Translations under genes and position numbers: made by a program
Source of the DNA: Mesorhizobium ciceri WSM4083
GTDB taxonomy: Bacteria; Pseudomonadota; Alphaproteobacteria; Rhizobiales; Rhizobiaceae
Assembly: GCF_000519305.1 (NCBI RefSeq)
Contig: NZ_JAFG01000003.1
Coordinates: 356,274-420,273 of the forward strand
Length of the DNA stretch: 64,000 nt
Direction: 5' to 3'
The notes under the pieces: model-generated
What the model saw: the letters and a program-made list of their open reading frames with translations, nothing else
Databases searched by the model: none
Told to the model about the DNA's origin: nothing
In this document: piece by piece, positions 17,050 through 25,478 of the stretch
Layout of the letters: the number at the start of each line of letters is the position of its first letter
How positions within the stretch are numbered: position 1 is the stretch's first letter

Positions 17050-17877
17050 ATGACGGAAGCGATCAGGCTCTACTGGGGCCGGTTCGGACATGTTTCTATC
17101 CTGAATGTCGCAAGCGACTTCGTCACCCATGCCCATGTCGAGGCCCATCTGATCATCTGGCTGGAAGGTACGGCCGGCGAAATGACCATCGGCCGCGAGA
17201 CCGTCCGGCTTGGACCCGGAATGGCCGCCGGCATCAACTCCTTCCAGCCGCACAGCCATGTTCTGTCGCAAAACGGGACGCCCGGTCTGTTTCTCGCCTT
17301 CTACATCGATGCCGACTGGGCGCGGCGCCGCCGCGACCTGCCTTCGTCGGCGCCGCTGTTTTCACAAGCCGCGATCACGCTGGAACCGTGGCTGCATCAG
17401 GCCGCCGCCAATCTGCTCGACCACCTCAGCGACAATGAGAGCATCGACGACATCGCCAACTACGAGATCGAGCGTTTCATCGATAGCGTGCTCGACGCCG
17501 CCGACGCCTCGGCGCCGCAGGAGGCCCGTGTCCGCATCAACACCATGCAGGATTTTCGTGTCCGCAAGGCAATCCAGCTGATGAAGGCCAATGTCTGCGA
17601 GCGCATCTGCTTCGACGACGTGGCGCGCAGCGTCGGCCTGTCGCGACCGCATTTCTTCGCTTTGTTCAAGGAACAGACCAATCTGACGCCCAATGTCTAC
17701 TGGAACACGCTGCGCATGGAGGAAGCGGTGCGGCAGCTGCAATGGTCGCAGGAACCGCTGATCTCGGTCGCCTGCAATCTCGGCTTCACCACGCAGGGCA
17801 ATTTCTCGCGCTTCTTCCGCGACCATGTCGGCGTGCCGCCGACGCTCTACCGCGAGGCCGCGCGGGCGATTGCCTGA
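17050..17877 (+). CDS. AraC-family transcriptional regulator
   Basis: Regulator of 275 residues: an N-terminal cupin-like sensor (EAHLIIWLEGTAGEMTIGRETVRLGPG, rich in beta-strands) and a C-terminal AraC double HTH (ICFDDVARSVGLSRPHFFALFKEQ, then PLISVACNLGFTTQGNFSRFFRDHVGVPPTLYR). The start at 17050 is preceded by GGGAGGA. It sits between the IdnO operon and the molybdenum-hydroxylase cluster, both on the same strand, and 130 bp before the first gene of the latter. It is the most likely activator of the hydroxylase cluster; control of the upstream operon is possible. Confidence 0.88.
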   Translation: MTEAIRLYWGRFGHVSILNVASDFVTHAHVEAHLIIWLEGTAGEMTIGRETVRLGPGMAAGINSFQPHSHVLSQNGTPGLFLAFYIDADWARRRRDLPSSAPLFSQAAITLEPWLHQAAANLLDHLSDNESIDDIANYEIERFIDSVLDAADASAPQEARVRINTMQDFRVRKAIQLMKANVCERICFDDVARSVGLSRPHFFALFKEQTNLTPNVYWNTLRMEEAVRQLQWSQEPLISVACNLGFTTQGNFSRFFRDHVGVPPTLYREAARAIA

Positions 17878-18007
17878 GCCTGTCCTCGTTTAGTCAAGGT
17901 CGACTGTTTTTCAGACTCCTTGATACACGCTCAAGACGCATTGATAAGCGTCGCTGAAATGGCCGCCCTACCCTTGCACCGGATCGCTTTTGCAAGGGAA
18001 CATTTGA

Positions 18008-18451
18008 ATGGCCAAAGTCACCATCTCCAGCGTCATCGACGCGCCGGTCGAAAAGGTCTGGGCGCGCATACGCGACTTCAACGGGCTGCCGGACTGGCAT
18101 CCGCGCATGGTGGAAAGCCATATTGAAGACGGCAAGGACGCCAACACGATCGGCTGCGTGCGCAATTTCCAGCTCGCCAGCGGCGCCCGCCTGCGCGAAA
18201 AGCTGCTCGACTTCTCCGATCAGAATTTCCTGGTCAGCTACTCCATCCTCGAGACACCGCAGCCGCTGACCAACCACAAGGCGACCCTGCAGCTGCGGCG
18301 CGTCACCGATGGCGACCGCACCTACGCCGAATGGACCGCCAGCTTCGACGCCGCGCCCGAGGAGGCAGACAAGCTGGCCGAGGGCATGGGCGCCAATGTC
18401 TTTCAGGGCGGCTTCAACGCCCTGAAAAGCCATTTCGCCGGCCAGAGCTGA
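18008..18451 (+). CDS. SRPBCC-family protein, CoxG-like
   Basis: Protein of 147 residues with the START/Bet v1-like fold: a beta-strand start (AKVTISSVIDAPVEKVWARIRDFNGLPDWHP), a central pair of hydrophobic strands and a long C-terminal helix (GMGANVFQGGFNALKSHF). CoxG proteins of this superfamily accompany molybdenum hydroxylase clusters and help with membrane association or maturation. Others in the fold are polyketide cyclases or ligand binders. It is the first gene of a tight run of eight and ends 13 bp before the FAD subunit, which supports the CoxG-like reading. Confidence 0.8.
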   Translation: MAKVTISSVIDAPVEKVWARIRDFNGLPDWHPRMVESHIEDGKDANTIGCVRNFQLASGARLREKLLDFSDQNFLVSYSILETPQPLTNHKATLQLRRVTDGDRTYAEWTASFDAAPEEADKLAEGMGANVFQGGFNALKSHFAGQS

Positions 18452-18464
18452 CAGGAGCCAAACC

Positions 18465-19259
18465 ATGGCGCTGGCACTGCAGACTTTTGCAACGGTGAAA
18501 GACGCGAACGCGGCACTGAAAGCCCAGGGCACACGCTATCTCGGTGGCGGCACGCTGGTCGTCCGCGCGGCCAATGAAGGCGACGTTTCGGTTTCCGGCC
18601 TTGTCACGTCGACCGAGCCGTCTTTGTCCACCATCGCCGTCGCCGGCGATAAAGTCCGCATCGGCGCTTCGGTGACCATGGCGACGATCGCCGGCCATCC
18701 GGAACTCGGCACGCTCGCCAAGGCCGCCCGCGCCGTCGGTGGCCCGGCGATCCGCAACATGGCGACCGTCGGCGGCAATCTGTTTGCCCCGGCTCCCTAT
18801 GGCGATTTCGCCGTTGCCCTGCTGGCGCTCGATGCCACGGTCAGCACCGATAGCGGCGAAACGCCGATCGAGACTTTCCTGGCCAATCGGGACGGCAGCC
18901 GCGCCGTCGTCACTTCCGTGAACTTCACGCTTCCGAAGGCCGACAGTTTCCGCTTCCTGAAAGTGTCGAGGGTCAAGCCCAAGGGCGTCTCGGTGCTCAG
19001 CATCGCCGCCGTGCTCCAACAGGCGCCAGACGGCACCGTGTCTGCGGCACGGATTGCACTGGGCTGCATGGCCGATCGGCCAATGCGCGCCAGAGCAGCC
19101 GAAAAAGCGCTGATCGGTCGTAGCTTGACCAAGGACGGCATCGCACCGGCTTTGGCCGCAGCCAGTGATGGCACCTGGCCCATCACCGATCCGATTGCCA
19201 GCGCCTGGTATCGCAACGAAGTCCTGCCGGTCCATCTCGGCCGGCTGCTGCTCGCATAA
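18465..19259 (+). CDS. Molybdenum hydroxylase medium (FAD) subunit, CoxM-like
   Basis: FAD-binding subunit of 264 residues that carries electrons from the iron-sulfur subunit to the acceptor. Family features are LGGGTLVVRAANEGD near 25-40 (usually AGGTDL), KVRIGASVTMATI, the GGPAIRNMATVGGNLFAPAPYGDFA stretch near 88-112, and the C-terminal CO_deh_flav_C region (SRVKPKGVSVLSIAAVL). An AGGAG site precedes the ATG. At 264 residues it is slightly shorter than typical CoxM (about 288). It partners with the 2Fe-2S and split molybdopterin subunits downstream. Confidence 0.9.
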   Translation: MALALQTFATVKDANAALKAQGTRYLGGGTLVVRAANEGDVSVSGLVTSTEPSLSTIAVAGDKVRIGASVTMATIAGHPELGTLAKAARAVGGPAIRNMATVGGNLFAPAPYGDFAVALLALDATVSTDSGETPIETFLANRDGSRAVVTSVNFTLPKADSFRFLKVSRVKPKGVSVLSIAAVLQQAPDGTVSAARIALGCMADRPMRARAAEKALIGRSLTKDGIAPALAAASDGTWPITDPIASAWYRNEVLPVHLGRLLLA

Positions 19260-19320
19260 TATCTCGTTCGGGGGGCGCGCGTCTGTCCGATGCTTCGGGC
19301 AGGCGCGCTGGGAGGAAAAT

Positions 19321-19803
19321 ATGGCAAAGGTTCCGGTTCAATTCACACTCAACGGCTCGGAAAAGGCCGAATTCGTCGACAGCGGCACGACGCTGCTTAA
19401 CGCCTTGCGCGACAAGGTCGGCGACACTTCGCCGAAAGGCGGCTGCCACCAAGGCACTTGCGGCGCCTGTTCGGTCATCATCGACGGCGAACTCAGGCTC
19501 TCCTGCCTGACGCTGGCCGAGACCTGCGATGGCGCCGTCATCAGCACCACGTCGGGGCTTTCAGAAAATGGTGTGCTGCATCCGCTGCAGCGCGCCTTCC
19601 TCGACACGTTCGCCACGCAATGCGGCTTCTGCACGCCGGGCATGATCATGGCGGCCAAGGTGCTGCTCGACCACACGCCCAACCCCAGCCGCGACGAGGT
19701 GGTCGAGGCGCTATCGGGCAACATCTGCCGCTGCACCGGTTACGAGCCGATCATCCAGGCGGTGCTGACCGCCGCCCGCGCCAATTCGCAGAACGCGGCC
19801 TGA
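19321..19803 (+). CDS. Molybdenum hydroxylase small (2x[2Fe-2S]) subunit, CoxS-like
   Basis: Iron-sulfur subunit of 160 residues. The N-terminal plant-ferredoxin-type cluster is bound by Cys42, Cys47, Cys50 and Cys62 (GGCHQGTCGACS, then SC). The C-terminal four-helix domain binds the second cluster through Cys101/Cys104 (QCGFCTPGM) and Cys136/Cys138 (ICRCTGYEPI). All eight ligands are present. GGGAGGAAAAT precedes the ATG at 19321, which rules out the longer open frame. It lies 61 bp after the FAD subunit and 13 bp before the first Mo-subunit gene. Confidence 0.93.
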   Translation: MAKVPVQFTLNGSEKAEFVDSGTTLLNALRDKVGDTSPKGGCHQGTCGACSVIIDGELRLSCLTLAETCDGAVISTTSGLSENGVLHPLQRAFLDTFATQCGFCTPGMIMAAKVLLDHTPNPSRDEVVEALSGNICRCTGYEPIIQAVLTAARANSQNAA

Positions 19804-19816
19804 GGGGTCCAAAAGA

Positions 19817-21184
19817 ATGGAACTGCGCAAGAGCTACTTCGCCGATGTCCGCAAGGATGATCTGCACGAGATCGGCCAGCCGCGGCCGCGCTCGGATTCG
19901 CCGGGCCATGTCACCGGCAAGACCGCCTTTTTCGCCGACCGCAATTTCCCCGGCATGCTGCATCTGAAGATGGTGCGCAGTCCGCACCACCATGCCCGCA
20001 TCCGCTCGATCGACACCTCGGAGGCGGAAAAGCATCCGGGCGTGGTGAAAATTCTGACCGCCAAGGACGTGCCGCACAATGTCTACACCATCCTGATCCT
20101 GATCCAGGTCGGGCCAGAGGACGAGACGGTGCTGGCCGACGGCAAGGTGCGCTGGAAGGGCGAGGCCGTGGTGGCGGTGCTGGCCGAGACCGAGCGCGCG
20201 GCACAAGAGGCCGCCGCCAAGGTCAAGGTCGACTACGAGGTGCTGCCGGCTGTCTTCGACATGGAGGAGGCGCTGAAGCCCGGCGCGCCGCTGGTCAACG
20301 AATATCACGGCCAGAATTACTACCTCTATGACAGCGGCGAGTGCCGCAAGGTGCGCTTCGGCGACGTCGAGGCGGGCTTCACTGGGGCCGACCATGTGCT
20401 GGAGCAAAGCTACCAGTCGTCACCGATAGAACACGCGCCGACCGAGACCACCGGTTGCGTGGTGGCGCCCGAGGGCAATGACCGCTTCACCTGCTACACC
20501 AACACGCAGGCGATGTTCTTCACGCTCGACAACACCTCGATCATCCTGCAGATGCCGGGCAGCAAACTGCATTTCGTCGGCGGCACCGTCGGCGGCGGTT
20601 TTGGCGGCAAGGTCGACGTCATCGTCGAGCCGATCGCAATCCTCGGCGCAAAATTAACAGGACGACCAGTCTGTTTTATCTACAGCCGCGAGGAGGAGAT
20701 GCAGATCTCGTCGCCACGCGCCGCTGAAAAGGTCGTCATCAAGGACGGTGTCATGAAAGACGGCCGCATCGTCGCGCGCAAGGTCACCGGATACACCGAT
20801 GCCGGCGCCTATTCGCGCCACTCGCCCTATGGCGCACAGAAGGGCGCGGGGCACTATCCCGGCCCCTACACGATCCCGAACGTCTGGATCGACACCTACT
20901 GCGTCTACACCAACCGCACGCCCTCATCCGCCATGCGCGGCTTCGGCGTCACCATCGGCGATTTTGCGCTGGAGGTGCAGATGGACAAGCTGGCGCGGCT
21001 GATCGGCATGGACCCGCTCGAATTCCGCTTCATCAACGCCTATCGCGACGGCGACATGAAGGCGCATCGCCAGCCGACCGAGGGCGCCGCGCTGATCGAA
21101 TGCATGCAGGAAGCATCGCGCGCCGCCAACTGGCCAGTGGCGGAGAAATACATGGCGATGTCGTCCTACGTGAAGGGAGCTTGA
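19817..21184 (+). CDS. Molybdenum hydroxylase large subunit, N-terminal half (split gene)
   Basis: 455-residue protein covering the a/b-hammerhead domain (about 25-150) and the first molybdopterin-binding domain. It has the cofactor loop GGTVGGGFGGK (about 255-265) and a loop SSAMRGFGV (371-378) that resembles the RGFG loop of xanthine dehydrogenases rather than the AYxCSFR loop of form I CO dehydrogenase. The chain ends at SSYVKGA, exactly in the linker between the two Mo-binding domains, and the catalytic glutamate is in the next gene. A GAGGGG site precedes its ATG. The substrate is unknown; an N-heterocycle or aldehyde is plausible. Confidence 0.88.
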   Translation: MELRKSYFADVRKDDLHEIGQPRPRSDSPGHVTGKTAFFADRNFPGMLHLKMVRSPHHHARIRSIDTSEAEKHPGVVKILTAKDVPHNVYTILILIQVGPEDETVLADGKVRWKGEAVVAVLAETERAAQEAAAKVKVDYEVLPAVFDMEEALKPGAPLVNEYHGQNYYLYDSGECRKVRFGDVEAGFTGADHVLEQSYQSSPIEHAPTETTGCVVAPEGNDRFTCYTNTQAMFFTLDNTSIILQMPGSKLHFVGGTVGGGFGGKVDVIVEPIAILGAKLTGRPVCFIYSREEEMQISSPRAAEKVVIKDGVMKDGRIVARKVTGYTDAGAYSRHSPYGAQKGAGHYPGPYTIPNVWIDTYCVYTNRTPSSAMRGFGVTIGDFALEVQMDKLARLIGMDPLEFRFINAYRDGDMKAHRQPTEGAALIECMQEASRAANWPVAEKYMAMSSYVKGA

Positions 21185-21185
21185 G

Positions 21186-22190
21186 ATGGCGATCAGGCGT
21201 GGACGCGGCGTTGCCGCGATCAACTATCCCACCGGCATGAACCTCGGCGGCGACCCGACCCAGGCGCTGGTGCACTCGACGCCGACAGGCAATTTCATGG
21301 TGACGCTGTCATCGGTCGATCTCGGCCAGGGCATGAAGCAGATCATGGCGCAGATCTGCGCCGAGACGATCGGCGTACCAACCGACCGTGTCGTCGTCGA
21401 CACCGCCGACACCGACACCGGCCCGCACTGCATGGGCACCTTTGCCTCGCGCGGCACGCACCGCGCCGGCAACGCCGTCATCCAGGCGGCCAGGGAAGCA
21501 CGCCAGGTGATGCTGGAAGTGGCAGCCGAGGAGCTGGAGGTCAACGCCTCCGACCTCGAGACCGACGGCCAGGGCAACATCCTGGTCAAGGGCGCCCCGC
21601 AGAAATCGATCTCGATGTTCGATGTCGCGCTGTCGGCGCATTTCAAGCGCGGCCGCTCGATCTCGGGCCGCGGCATGTTCCTGATCCCGCGCTCCTATCC
21701 CGAGAAAGAAACCGGCGCGATGAAGCCGTCGACCTGCTACGCGCATGCCTGTACCGTGGCCGAGGTCGAGGTCGACGACGAAACCGGCGAGGTCACCGTG
21801 CTGACGGTGAAGAACGTCTTCGAGATCGGCCGCGCGCTGAACCCGAAAATGGTCGAACAGCAGCTGGTCGGCGGTTCGTGGATGGGCATCAGCCATGCGC
21901 TCTACGAGACGACCGAGCCCTATTATCCCAACCGCGACCATGGCGGCACGGACTTCAACCAGTATCTGATGCCCGGCCCCGGCGATCTCGCCGAGACCGA
22001 AATCATCGTGCTGGAGCGTCCCTCGGCGGACGGGCCATACGGCGCCAAGGGGCCGGGCGAAATGTGCGCCAACCCGCAGATCCCCGCCGTCGCCAATGCC
22101 GTCTTCGACGCCGTCGGCGTGCGCATCGACACGCTGCCGATCACGCCGGAGCGCATCCTGCGCGCGCTGAAGGCGCAAGCGGCGAACTGA
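21186..22190 (+). CDS. Molybdenum hydroxylase large subunit, C-terminal half (split gene)
   Basis: 334-residue protein carrying the second molybdopterin-binding domain: RGRGVAAINYPTGM at the start, SVDLGQGMKQIMAQ (about 43-56), and the catalytic loop YGAKGPGEMC with Glu292. Its ATG lies one base after the TGA of the N-terminal half, in another frame, with GGGAG in the last codons of that gene. The break falls between domains and every key residue survives, so this looks like a true two-gene subunit. Nicotinate dehydrogenase of Eubacterium (NdhL/NdhM) is a known parallel for such a split. A recent frameshift remains possible but less likely. Confidence 0.86.
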   Translation: MAIRRGRGVAAINYPTGMNLGGDPTQALVHSTPTGNFMVTLSSVDLGQGMKQIMAQICAETIGVPTDRVVVDTADTDTGPHCMGTFASRGTHRAGNAVIQAAREARQVMLEVAAEELEVNASDLETDGQGNILVKGAPQKSISMFDVALSAHFKRGRSISGRGMFLIPRSYPEKETGAMKPSTCYAHACTVAEVEVDDETGEVTVLTVKNVFEIGRALNPKMVEQQLVGGSWMGISHALYETTEPYYPNRDHGGTDFNQYLMPGPGDLAETEIIVLERPSADGPYGAKGPGEMCANPQIPAVANAVFDAVGVRIDTLPITPERILRALKAQAAN

Positions 22191-22198
22191 GGGCCGAA

Positions 22199-23080
22199 AT
22201 GACTGGAACAAGCGCCGAGACTGTCGCGACCTCGCCGGAGGCGGTGGCGCAGCATCTGGCCGCCTCGCGCTATCTGGCGGATGAAAGCCTTTCGACCGCG
22301 ATCTTCCTGGCGATCCGACTGGGCAAGCCGCTGCTGCTCGAAGGCGCGCCGGGCGTCGGCAAGACGGAAGCCGCCAAGGCGATCGCCGCGCTGCTCGGCC
22401 GCGATCTGGTGCGGCTGCAATGCTACGAAGGCATCGACGCCGCGCATGCGCTCTACGAATGGAATTATCAGCGCCAGTTGCTCGCCATCCGCCATGCCGG
22501 CGAGCATGAGATCGACATCTACGAAGACCGTTTCCTGATCGCCCGGCCGCTGCTGCAGGTGCTGAAGGCGCCCGAGCAGCGCGTGCTGCTGGTCGACGAG
22601 ATCGACCGCTCGGACCACGAATTCGAAGCGCTGCTTTTGGAATTCCTCTCCGACTTCCAGATCAGCATTCCCGAGCGCGGCACCATCCGCGCCACCGCAC
22701 AGCCGATCGTCATACTGACCTCGAACCGCACCCGCGAGCTCGCCGAAGCGCTGCGCCGCCGCTGCGTCTACCACTGGATCGGCTATCCGGACGCCGAGCG
22801 CGAGGCCGCCATCATCATGCTGCGCGCCGGCAATGTGGCTGAAGAAACGGCGCTCGCCGTGGCGGCAGCCGTGCAGACCATCCGCGCCCGGCCGCTGGCC
22901 AAGCCACCCGGCATTGCCGAGGCGGTCGAATGGGCCAATGCCGCGACCATCCTGGAAAAAGGCGGCAGCCCGTGGCCGGAAGCCTTCCGCCGCGCCATCG
23001 GCGTGCTGATCAAGGACGAGGAGGATCTGTCCTACATCGCGCCGGAGCTTGGACGGATTGTCAAGGAGGCGCTGGCGTGA
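22199..23080 (+). CDS. MoxR-type AAA+ ATPase, CoxD-like
   Basis: AAA+ ATPase of 293 residues, MoxR branch. Walker A GAPGVGKTEA lies near 47-56, Walker B VLLVDEIDRSD near 124-134, sensor 1 ILTSNRTRELA near 165-175, and an arginine pair in LRRRCVYHWIGYPD follows. In CO-dehydrogenase clusters CoxD acts with the VWA protein CoxE in maturing the Mo-Cu centre. MoxR-VWA pairs generally act as metal-insertion or remodelling chaperones. The start at 22199 lies 8 bp after the Mo-subunit stop. The partner is the VWA gene at 23280, separated from it by a palindromic repeat. Confidence 0.9.
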   Translation: MTGTSAETVATSPEAVAQHLAASRYLADESLSTAIFLAIRLGKPLLLEGAPGVGKTEAAKAIAALLGRDLVRLQCYEGIDAAHALYEWNYQRQLLAIRHAGEHEIDIYEDRFLIARPLLQVLKAPEQRVLLVDEIDRSDHEFEALLLEFLSDFQISIPERGTIRATAQPIVILTSNRTRELAEALRRRCVYHWIGYPDAEREAAIIMLRAGNVAEETALAVAAAVQTIRARPLAKPPGIAEAVEWANAATILEKGGSPWPEAFRRAIGVLIKDEEDLSYIAPELGRIVKEALA

Positions 23081-23113
23081 CGCGGGAGGTCATTTTGCAA
23101 TGCTGGCGGGAGA

Positions 23114-23273
23114 GCGCCCCCCTCTGCCCTGCCGGGCATCTCCCCCTCAAGGGGGGAGATCAGATGTCATCCCCGCTTTCGCTAATCGCTGACGTCGCCG
23201 AACAGAGCGAAGCGTCGAACCTGCCAATCTCCCCCCTTGAGGGGGAGATGTCCGGCAGGACAGAGGGGGGCGC
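23114..23273. repeat. Palindromic repeat A, copy 1
   Basis: A 160-bp element with imperfect inverted arms of about 48 bp (23114-23162 and 23227-23273). Each arm has its own small hairpin built on ATCTCCCCCT and AGGGGGGAGAT. The outer ends are GCGCCCCCCT and AGGGGGGCGC. A second copy is at 59793-59954. There is no ORF or transposase; it looks like a rhizobial intergenic mosaic/MITE-type repeat. It sits between the CoxD- and CoxE-like genes and ends 6 bp before the latter's ATG. Confidence 0.8.
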
Positions 23274-23279
23274 CACGCA

Positions 23280-24416
23280 ATGATGCGGGAAACAAGCTTG
23301 CCTCGTGCCGCTGCGCCCTTCCTCAGCTTCGGCCGCTTGCTGCGCCGCTATGGTTTCGCCATCGCCCCCGAACAAGTCTCCTGTTTCATGCAGGCGGTGA
23401 CGTTGCTCGGGCCGCGCTCGATGGCAGACATCCGCGAGGCGGCGCTCGCGACGCTGGCGCCGCCGCCCGATCGCCGCGACGAATTCGAGGCGCATTTCCA
23501 GAGCCACTTTTATGGCAACACATCCGCCCTGGTCGAAGGCGACGCCGACGAGGAAACTCGCATCAAGGATGATGGCGGCGCCGACGACAAACGCATCGAG
23601 GCGGAACAGCAGCAAGACGGCGGCGAGCTGTCCTCGGCGCTCGAGCAATTGAGCAGCCGCGACTTCCAGCGCGACGATGACGGCCTTGCCGCTTTCCGCC
23701 GCAGGCTCGCTTCCGCCCTGCCCGCCCGCCGCTCCTTCCGCACCGTGCGCACACATTCGCGCGGCAAGCTCGACCTGCGCCGCTCACTGCGCGAAATCGT
23801 CAGCGCCGATGGCGATGTGCCCTCGCCGCTGCTGCGCCGCCGTCAGACCGTGCCGCGCAAGCTGCTGATCCTGATCGACGTGTCCGGTTCGATGAAGCTG
23901 CACACGGCGGACTATCTCAAGCTGGCGCATGCCGCCGTACAGGGCGCCGACCGTGCCGAGATCTTCACCTTCGGCACCCGACTGACCCGCATCACGTCGG
24001 CGCTGCGCATTCGCGACCGCGACCAGGCGCTGGCGCGCGCCGCCGCCCAGGTCGACGACTGGGACGGCGGCACCCGCATGGGGCCGACCCTGCTCGCCTT
24101 CCTCTCGGTGCCGCGCTTCTCGTCGTTTGCACGCGGTGCCGCAATCGTCATCCTGTCCGACGCGCTGGAGCGGGGCGACCATAGTGAACTGGAGACGGCG
24201 ATGCGGCGGCTGAGCGTCCGCGCTTTCCGGCTGTCGCTGGCTACACCGCTAGCCGGCGACCCGCGCTTCCGGCCGGCAACGGCGGCACTACGCGCCATCC
24301 TGCCCGCGCTCGACGATCTGGTCGACGGCTCATCGCTCGCCGGTCTAACCGATTTCATTCTGTCGCTCGCCCGCCCCGCCCCGGCGGCAGCGACAATCTG
24401 GAAGAGGGTTTCGTGA
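23280..24416 (+). CDS. VWA-domain protein, CoxE-like
   Basis: Protein of 378 residues with a C-terminal von Willebrand factor A domain. The MIDAS motif DVSGSMK lies near 201-207 and the TRMGPTL threonine near 260. The N-terminal part (helical, RLLRRYGFAIAPEQV) and an acidic stretch near 80-110 are usual for CoxE proteins. It partners the MoxR ATPase at 22199. The only ribosome-binding sequence upstream of the ATG, GAGGGGGG, is the terminal repeat of palindromic element A. Its stop overlaps the amidohydrolase start (TGATG), so coupling is expected. Confidence 0.88.
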   Translation: MMRETSLPRAAAPFLSFGRLLRRYGFAIAPEQVSCFMQAVTLLGPRSMADIREAALATLAPPPDRRDEFEAHFQSHFYGNTSALVEGDADEETRIKDDGGADDKRIEAEQQQDGGELSSALEQLSSRDFQRDDDGLAAFRRRLASALPARRSFRTVRTHSRGKLDLRRSLREIVSADGDVPSPLLRRRQTVPRKLLILIDVSGSMKLHTADYLKLAHAAVQGADRAEIFTFGTRLTRITSALRIRDRDQALARAAAQVDDWDGGTRMGPTLLAFLSVPRFSSFARGAAIVILSDALERGDHSELETAMRRLSVRAFRLSLATPLAGDPRFRPATAALRAILPALDDLVDGSSLAGLTDFILSLARPAPAAATIWKRVS

Positions 24417-25303
24417 TGCAGAAAACAATCGACGCGCATTTCCACATCTGGCGCCAGAAGGACCAGCCCTGGCTGGTCGGACCGATGGTGCCACGCATCT
24501 TCGGCCCCTACGAGCCGATCCGGCGCGACTACCCGATCGAGGAATTTCTGGCTGACCAGCAAGGCGCCGGTGTCGAGAAAGCCGTCTATGTCCAGACCAA
24601 TTGGGCCAAGGAGGATTTCGAGAAGGAAGTCGCCTTCCTGCAGAAGACCGCTGATGAGACCGGCTGGCCGCATGCCATCGTCGGCTACACCGACATGACC
24701 GTCGACGATATCAGGCCTCAGATCGATCGCTTGATGAAATACAAGCTGCTGCGCGGCGTGCGCATGCAGCTACACTGGCACGAGACGCCGGCCTTCCGTT
24801 TCGCCGCCTCGGCCGACCAGGTGATCGACCCGAAGGTCCGCGCCAATGTGGCGCGGCTCAAGGATTATGACCTGTCCTTCGACCTGCAGCTCTTCCCCGC
24901 CCAGATGAAGGACGGCCTGACGCTGGTCGGCGAAAACCCCGAAACGAATTTCATCCTCACCCATGCCGGCATGCTGACCGGCATGGAGCCGGAGACCACC
25001 GAAGCCTGGAAGGCCGGCCTGCGCACGCTCTCGGCGGCGCCCAATTTTTACGCCAAGCTGTCCGGCCTCGGCACCTTCGTCCACCGCAACGATCCCCTGC
25101 TGATCGCCTACATCGTCGACAACGCGATCGACATCCTCGGCGCCGACCATCTGATGTTCGGCTCGAACTTCCCGATCGAGAAACTGTGGACCAGCCACGC
25201 CGAGCTGATCAAAGCGCACCGCGATGCTGTGGCCAGACATGGCGCGGCAGCAGAGGCGGATATTTTCTGGAACACGGCGGAGCGAGTCTATAGGCCGGTG
25301 TAA
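24416..25303 (+). CDS. Amidohydrolase-2 family metal-dependent hydrolase (TIM barrel)
   Basis: Hydrolase of about 295 residues. The N-terminal IDAHFHIW carries the HxH metal pair, LTHAG near 180 carries a further histidine, and LMFGSNFPIEKLW near 250 is the C-terminal active-site motif with Asn where many members have Asp. The family includes L-fuconolactonases and ring-cleavage lactonases or decarboxylases. As last gene of the hydroxylase run it probably opens or hydrolyses the hydroxylated product. I use the ATG at 24416, giving a TGATG overlap with the VWA gene; a GTG one codon earlier is equally in frame. Confidence 0.85.
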   Translation: MQKTIDAHFHIWRQKDQPWLVGPMVPRIFGPYEPIRRDYPIEEFLADQQGAGVEKAVYVQTNWAKEDFEKEVAFLQKTADETGWPHAIVGYTDMTVDDIRPQIDRLMKYKLLRGVRMQLHWHETPAFRFAASADQVIDPKVRANVARLKDYDLSFDLQLFPAQMKDGLTLVGENPETNFILTHAGMLTGMEPETTEAWKAGLRTLSAAPNFYAKLSGLGTFVHRNDPLLIAYIVDNAIDILGADHLMFGSNFPIEKLWTSHAELIKAHRDAVARHGAAAEADIFWNTAERVYRPV

Positions 25304-25310
25304 CACAAGC

Positions 25311-25460
25311 TTCCCTTCTCCCCTTGTGGGAGAAGGTGGATCGGCGCGTAGCGCCGAGACGGATGAGGGGTGTTCCAGCGAAGTGAGGCGTTGGCGTTCC
25401 CTGGAACACCCCTCATCCGTCGCCTTCGGCGACACCTTCTCCCACAGGGGGAGAAGGGAA
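25311..25460. repeat. Palindromic repeat B between convergent genes
   Basis: A 150-bp imperfect palindrome. The outer arms start TTCCCTTCTCCCC and end GGGGAGAAGGGAA, and the inner arms contain GGATGAGGGGTGTTCCA and its complement TGGAACACCCCTCATCC. It fills the gap between the amidohydrolase and the convergent AhpD-like gene, where the transcript hairpin could serve as a two-way terminator. It has no coding capacity. Confidence 0.75.
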
Positions 25461-25478
25461 GACGCGCGCGCCGCCTCC

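Noticed and set aside
21180..21190. Frameshifted pseudogene of a single molybdopterin subunit
   Set aside because: An SD sequence precedes the second ATG, the break is at a domain linker and all key residues survive, so two genes are the better reading. A sequencing error cannot be fully excluded.
18465..22190. Aerobic CO dehydrogenase (coxMSL)
   Set aside because: The active-site loop is RGFG-type, without the AYxCSFR motif of form I CoxL.
23114..23273. CRISPR array or insertion sequence
   Set aside because: Only one inverted pair with internal hairpins, no spacer-repeat pattern and no transposase.
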